DNA of 64,000 nucleotides from Saccharicrinis fermentans DSM 9555 = JCM 21142 (GTDB lineage: Bacteria; Bacteroidota; Bacteroidia; Bacteroidales; Marinilabiliaceae). Positions 60,624 through 64,000 of the stretch are shown piece by piece; position 1 is the stretch's first letter; each line of letters opens with the position of its first letter. The DNA lies in NCBI RefSeq assembly GCF_000517085.1, contig NZ_KI912107.1:1426398-1490397 (forward strand). Direction: 5' to 3'. The notes under the pieces were generated by a model, which saw only the letters and a list, made by a program, of their open reading frames with translations, ran no database searches and was not told the DNA's origin. The position numbers and the translations under genes were made by a program.

Positions 60624-62102
60624 ATGTGCCACAACAAACTTAGAATAACGCTTGTATTATCCGGATTGCTTTGTGCTTCAGGAATCTTTTCGCAACGGAT
60701 ACTCTCATTGCAACAAGCTATCGAGCAAGCTATGAAATCAAGTCCGCTTATTCAGTCTTCTAGATTGTCGCTAACGCAAAGCGAAGAAAACCTGAAGGCC
60801 CAGCGGGCTGCCCTGAAATCTAATTTTAGTTTAAATGTAAATCCGTTGGACTATACCCATGAGCGATTGTTTAGTGATCAGTTCTCGGAATGGTATACTG
60901 TGGAAAGTTATAGTAGCCTAGGTAATTTAAATATATCACAGCCTATTTTATGGACAGATGGTGTATTGTCATTAAATAATACCCTGCAGTACCGAGACAA
61001 TTCAAGTACAAGTGGTTTTGCTTCGGGGGGTGGATTAAAAGGATTTAGCAATAGTTTGGATTTAACATTGGAACAGCCTCTTTTTACCTACAATAGAACC
61101 AAAGTTGAACTGCAGGAGTTGGAGTTGAGCTATGAAAATGCAGCAATGAGTTATGCGTTGCAAGAGTTAAGTGTAGAAAATTCTGTGACACAATCTTTTT
61201 ATAAGGTTTATCAGTCGCAAATGGCACTTAATATCTCGCGCGAAGAGTACGAAAATCGTAAACAAAGTTATGAGATTATTAAAAATAAAGTGGAAGGTGG
61301 ATTAACAGCCAAAGAAGAGCTGTATCAGGCAGAACTAGATTTAATGACCAGCGAGTCTACGATGAAAGACAATGAGGTGACCTTTGAAAATGACAAAGAT
61401 AATTTTAAGCAGATGTTGGGGATTGATCTGGAAGAAGAGATTATGGTATTGGCTGATATATCTGTGGTACCTGTTGATGTGGAACTTGATGCTGCCATCC
61501 AACACGGATTGACAAATAGAATGGAGCTTAGACAACGTGAAATAGCTATTGAAAACGGACAGTTTGATTTAATTAGAACAAATGCATTAAATGAGTTTAA
61601 AGGTGACCTGACTTTGAAGTTTGGTTTGTTTGGCGAAAATGAAGATGTACATAATGTATTTGAAGATCCTACCAATAGTCAAAATATATCGGTAGGATTA
61701 ACCATTCCACTGTGGGATTGGGGTGAGAAGAAAGCACGCCTTAAAGCTGCACAAGCTGCTTTGGAAATGAAACACAATGATTTGAGAGATGAAGAGATCG
61801 ATATTAAGTTGACGATACGACAAGTATTTAGAAGTCTGGAAAATAATTTACGTCAAATAGAGATAGCCCGTAAAAACTTGGAAAATGCACAGTTGACCTA
61901 TGAGATAAATCTTGAAAAATATAAAAATGGCGATTTAACAAGTATGGATTTGAATTTGGTGCAAAATCAGCTAACAAGCAAAAAGAACCAACTCACCAAT
62001 TCTATTATTAGCTACAAATTGGAGCTGCTGAATATGAAAATTCAAAGTATGTACGATTTCGAAAATAATGTTCCTGTAACACCTCAATTCACAAAGAAAT
62101 AA
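60624..62102 (+). CDS. TolC-family outer membrane efflux protein
   Basis: A 492-residue outer-membrane factor: signal peptide (about 1-23), long coiled-coil helices and two TolC repeats (L-S-L-Q-Q-A-I-E-Q-A-M-K-S-S-P at the start; I-P-L-W-D-W-G-E-K-K-A-R-L in the second half). It follows the permease fusion by 20 bp and precedes a periplasmic adaptor, giving a complete tripartite exporter with the RND pump encoded downstream. Confidence 0.9.
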   Translation: MCHNKLRITLVLSGLLCASGIFSQRILSLQQAIEQAMKSSPLIQSSRLSLTQSEENLKAQRAALKSNFSLNVNPLDYTHERLFSDQFSEWYTVESYSSLGNLNISQPILWTDGVLSLNNTLQYRDNSSTSGFASGGGLKGFSNSLDLTLEQPLFTYNRTKVELQELELSYENAAMSYALQELSVENSVTQSFYKVYQSQMALNISREEYENRKQSYEIIKNKVEGGLTAKEELYQAELDLMTSESTMKDNEVTFENDKDNFKQMLGIDLEEEIMVLADISVVPVDVELDAAIQHGLTNRMELRQREIAIENGQFDLIRTNALNEFKGDLTLKFGLFGENEDVHNVFEDPTNSQNISVGLTIPLWDWGEKKARLKAAQAALEMKHNDLRDEEIDIKLTIRQVFRSLENNLRQIEIARKNLENAQLTYEINLEKYKNGDLTSMDLNLVQNQLTSKKNQLTNSIISYKLELLNMKIQSMYDFENNVPVTPQFTKK

Positions 62103-62112
62103 TTCTATAACT

Positions 62113-63168
62113 ATGTTTAATAAGTATATTCCAATAGCATTTTTAGGCCTAGTCATGATGGCCTGCAACGACCAACAAAATAAATTCTCAGCTGATATTG
62201 CCATTCCGGTTACGGTGGAAGAAGTAAAACTAGATAATATTCAGGAGGTGTTTACTGCTACAGGAACCATTATGTCGGAGTATGAAACCACGGTGACCAG
62301 TGAGGCATCCGGAGAATATTACTTACAAGTGAATCCGCGTACTGGTGAGTATTATAAAATGGGTGATCAGATAAAAAAAGGAGAGATAATTATTAAAATT
62401 AAAGACCTGGAGTACGAGAATGAGGTTAACCTGGAAGGTGCGAAAATAGATTTGGATATTTCGGAGATGGAATATGAAAAGCAAAAAGCTTTGTACGAAA
62501 AAGGAGGTGTAACCTTACGTGAATTAGTGACTGGTGAAAAACAGCTGGTAACAGCCAAAAAAACCTACGAAAATGCCATTATACAATTGAATAAAATGAA
62601 AGTGACCGCTCCTTTTGATGGGGTTATAACCGATTTGCCCTATTTCTCGCAAGGGGTTGAAATAGAACAAGGTGAAGATGTTTTGCAGCTGATGAGTTAT
62701 AAGGAGATGGTGATGGATTTAATGTTACCTGAAAGTCAAATTACCAAGGTGTCGCTCAAACAAAAAGCATGGATCACCAATTATGCTTTACCTGAAGATA
62801 CCATTATAGGGATGCTCAGTGAAATATCTCCGGCGATTGATGTGGATTCCAGAACTTTTAAAGGAAGGTTAGTCATTGATAATAGGGAGGCTAAACTTCG
62901 TCCAGGCATGTTTGTGAAAGCCGATATAATTGTGGATAAAAAAGATAGTGTGGTGGTTATATCCAAAGACGCTATTGTGGTCAGAACTGATGGCAAAGCG
63001 GTGTTTGTTACACGCGGAGAAACAGCCAGAGAAGTTAAAATAAATACCGGCATGGAAAATAACGGAAGAGTAGAGGTTCTGGATGGATTAAAACCAGAAG
63101 ATCGATTAATTATCAAAGGCTTTGAAACGCTGAAAGATCGTTCTAAGATTAAGGTGCTTAATAAATAA
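62113..63168 (+). CDS. RND efflux periplasmic adaptor (HlyD/MFP), lipoprotein
   Basis: A 351-residue membrane-fusion lipoprotein (M-M-A-C, Cys18). The lipoyl/barrel-sandwich domain has G-E-Y-Y-K-M-G-D-Q-I-K-K-G-E, the hairpin is short, and I-T-D-L-P-Y-F-S-Q-G-V-E-I-E-Q-G and L-R-P-G-M-F-V-K-A-D-I are typical. It links the TolC-type channel and the RND pump encoded on either side. Confidence 0.92.
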   Translation: MFNKYIPIAFLGLVMMACNDQQNKFSADIAIPVTVEEVKLDNIQEVFTATGTIMSEYETTVTSEASGEYYLQVNPRTGEYYKMGDQIKKGEIIIKIKDLEYENEVNLEGAKIDLDISEMEYEKQKALYEKGGVTLRELVTGEKQLVTAKKTYENAIIQLNKMKVTAPFDGVITDLPYFSQGVEIEQGEDVLQLMSYKEMVMDLMLPESQITKVSLKQKAWITNYALPEDTIIGMLSEISPAIDVDSRTFKGRLVIDNREAKLRPGMFVKADIIVDKKDSVVVISKDAIVVRTDGKAVFVTRGETAREVKINTGMENNGRVEVLDGLKPEDRLIIKGFETLKDRSKIKVLNK

Positions 63169-63245
63169 GTTAATAAAATTAAATGACGAAATAGTATATT
63201 CTCACTTCATATGAGTCTTTTTGTCGTTCAGCTAATATCTGTTTA

Positions 63246-64000
63246 ATGAAAAAGCTTGCACAGTTTTCTGTTAATTATCCCGTTACGGTAGCCATGATCG
63301 TTCTAGGCATCGTATTATTGGGATTTATATCCTTTTCTCGTTTAGGAACGGATTTGTTTCCTGACTTGAATAATCCACGTATTGTGGTTGAAATTGAGGC
63401 GGGAGAACGTCCTCCGGAAGAAATCGAGAAACAATTTATAGAACCCATGGAAGGTACAATCATTCGACAAAGTGGAGTGACCAATGTGGGTTCATTGAGC
63501 AAAGTAGGATCTGCTCAAATTACCGTTGAGTATAATTGGGATCAGGACATGGACGAGGCCTTTTTGGATTTACAAAAGGCGTTGACCAGTTATAGCCAGG
63601 ACGAAGATATCGAAGAATTGAATATCTACCGAAACGATCCCAATGCTTCACCTGTGATGCTTGCCGCCGTTTCAAACCCGGATATTACTGATATGGACGA
63701 ATTGAGAAAAGTAGCCCAAAATTATATCCGAAACGAGCTTATTAGAGTGGATGGTATTGCTGATGTACGTTTATCTGGGGATGAAACCAAAGAGATCCTT
63801 ATCGAAACAGATCCTTATATCTTGGAGTCGCATAACATTAGCTCTTCTACGATCGTTACCAAAATTGAAAATTATAACCGAAATGTTTCCGGAGGTTCCA
63901 TTGAAGATCTGGGACAAAAATATATTATCAAGGGTGTAAGTATTTATCAATCACCACAGGATTTGGGTAACCTGGTTGTGGGACAAACTTTGGTGAGTGA
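63246..64000 (+). CDS. RND-family efflux pump, 5' part (partial)
   Basis: The first 251 residues of an AcrB-type inner-membrane pump, running off the window end. First membrane segment (about 10-30, N-Y-P-V-T-V-A-M-I-V-L), then the porter region L-G-T-D-L-F-P-D-L-N-N-P-R-I-V-V and V-D-G-I-A-D-V-R-L-S-G. It starts 77 bp after the adaptor gene. Substrate unknown; heavy-metal versus drug type cannot be told from this part. Confidence 0.9.
   Translation, partial: MKKLAQFSVNYPVTVAMIVLGIVLLGFISFSRLGTDLFPDLNNPRIVVEIEAGERPPEEIEKQFIEPMEGTIIRQSGVTNVGSLSKVGSAQITVEYNWDQDMDEAFLDLQKALTSYSQDEDIEELNIYRNDPNASPVMLAAVSNPDITDMDELRKVAQNYIRNELIRVDGIADVRLSGDETKEILIETDPYILESHNISSSTIVTKIENYNRNVSGGSIEDLGQKYIIKGVSIYQSPQDLGNLVVGQTLVS

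Overview
The window is an AT-rich chromosomal segment of a Bacteroidota bacterium, most likely a marine, polysaccharide-degrading Bacteroidia/Marinilabiliales-type organism (inference). The evidence is the many lipoproteins with LxxC-type lipoboxes, a type IX secretion C-terminal sorting domain, the TTG-N20-TAnnTTTG promoter form, weak Shine-Dalgarno sequences, a Smr/DUF2027 protein, and cell-surface glycan-degrading enzymes. No SusC/SusD pair, rRNA or CRISPR array is present. Two tRNAs (Trp and Ser) lie at 40.7-40.8 kb.

1-12.5 kb is a beta-mannan degradation region: a GH2 beta-mannosidase, a GH5 endo-mannanase, an S1 sulfatase and a T9SS-secreted mannanase with two nearly identical GH5_8-like catalytic domains. 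Between them lies a patch of broken genes (aldo/keto reductase, GH N-terminus, CBM35). A membrane FMN/Fe-S protein with a nitroreductase and a fragment of a royal-jelly/Yellow-type protein follow. 13.1-15.8 kb is a complete IS66 element with a perfect 8-bp target duplication.

15.9-23.1 kb is the most unusual locus. A compact minus-strand operon encodes an AraC regulator, a glycyl-radical activase, a glycyl radical enzyme whose active-site cysteine sits in G-C-N-W rather than the G-C-V-E of the eliminase branch, a small cupin and a RhaT-type sugar/H+ symporter, and it ends at a good terminator. A pectate lyase is divergently placed. The layout suggests uptake and radical conversion of a pectin-derived sugar. 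23.2-31.8 kb holds two HxlR regulators with their targets (a nitroreductase behind interlocked divergent promoters; a VOC/royal-jelly-type pair behind a palindrome), a YbaK protein, and a three-lipoprotein operon with YARHG-DUF3160 and CapA-like proteins.

31.85-34.5 kb is a second IS66 copy in inverse orientation without a target duplication. 34.5-40.6 kb looks like a degraded island: a BACON-like lipoprotein, an aerolysin/ETX-MTX2-like protein with a damaged signal peptide, an alpha-oxoamine synthase with two upstream palindromes, a TetR regulator, and an N-terminally truncated tyrosine recombinase beside tRNA-Ser.

41-53.4 kb is mostly core: a TPR lipoprotein, purC, carbonic anhydrase, an AsmA-like protein, an AbgT transporter, queA, a Smr protein and a sensor kinase. 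53.8-64 kb is an apparent envelope-stress/efflux operon: ECF sigma factor, membrane-anchored partner, two Spy/CpxP-like proteins, an ABC ATPase, a permease fused to a catalytically dead M1-type domain and a golvesin-like domain, then TolC, HlyD and RND proteins, the last running off the end.
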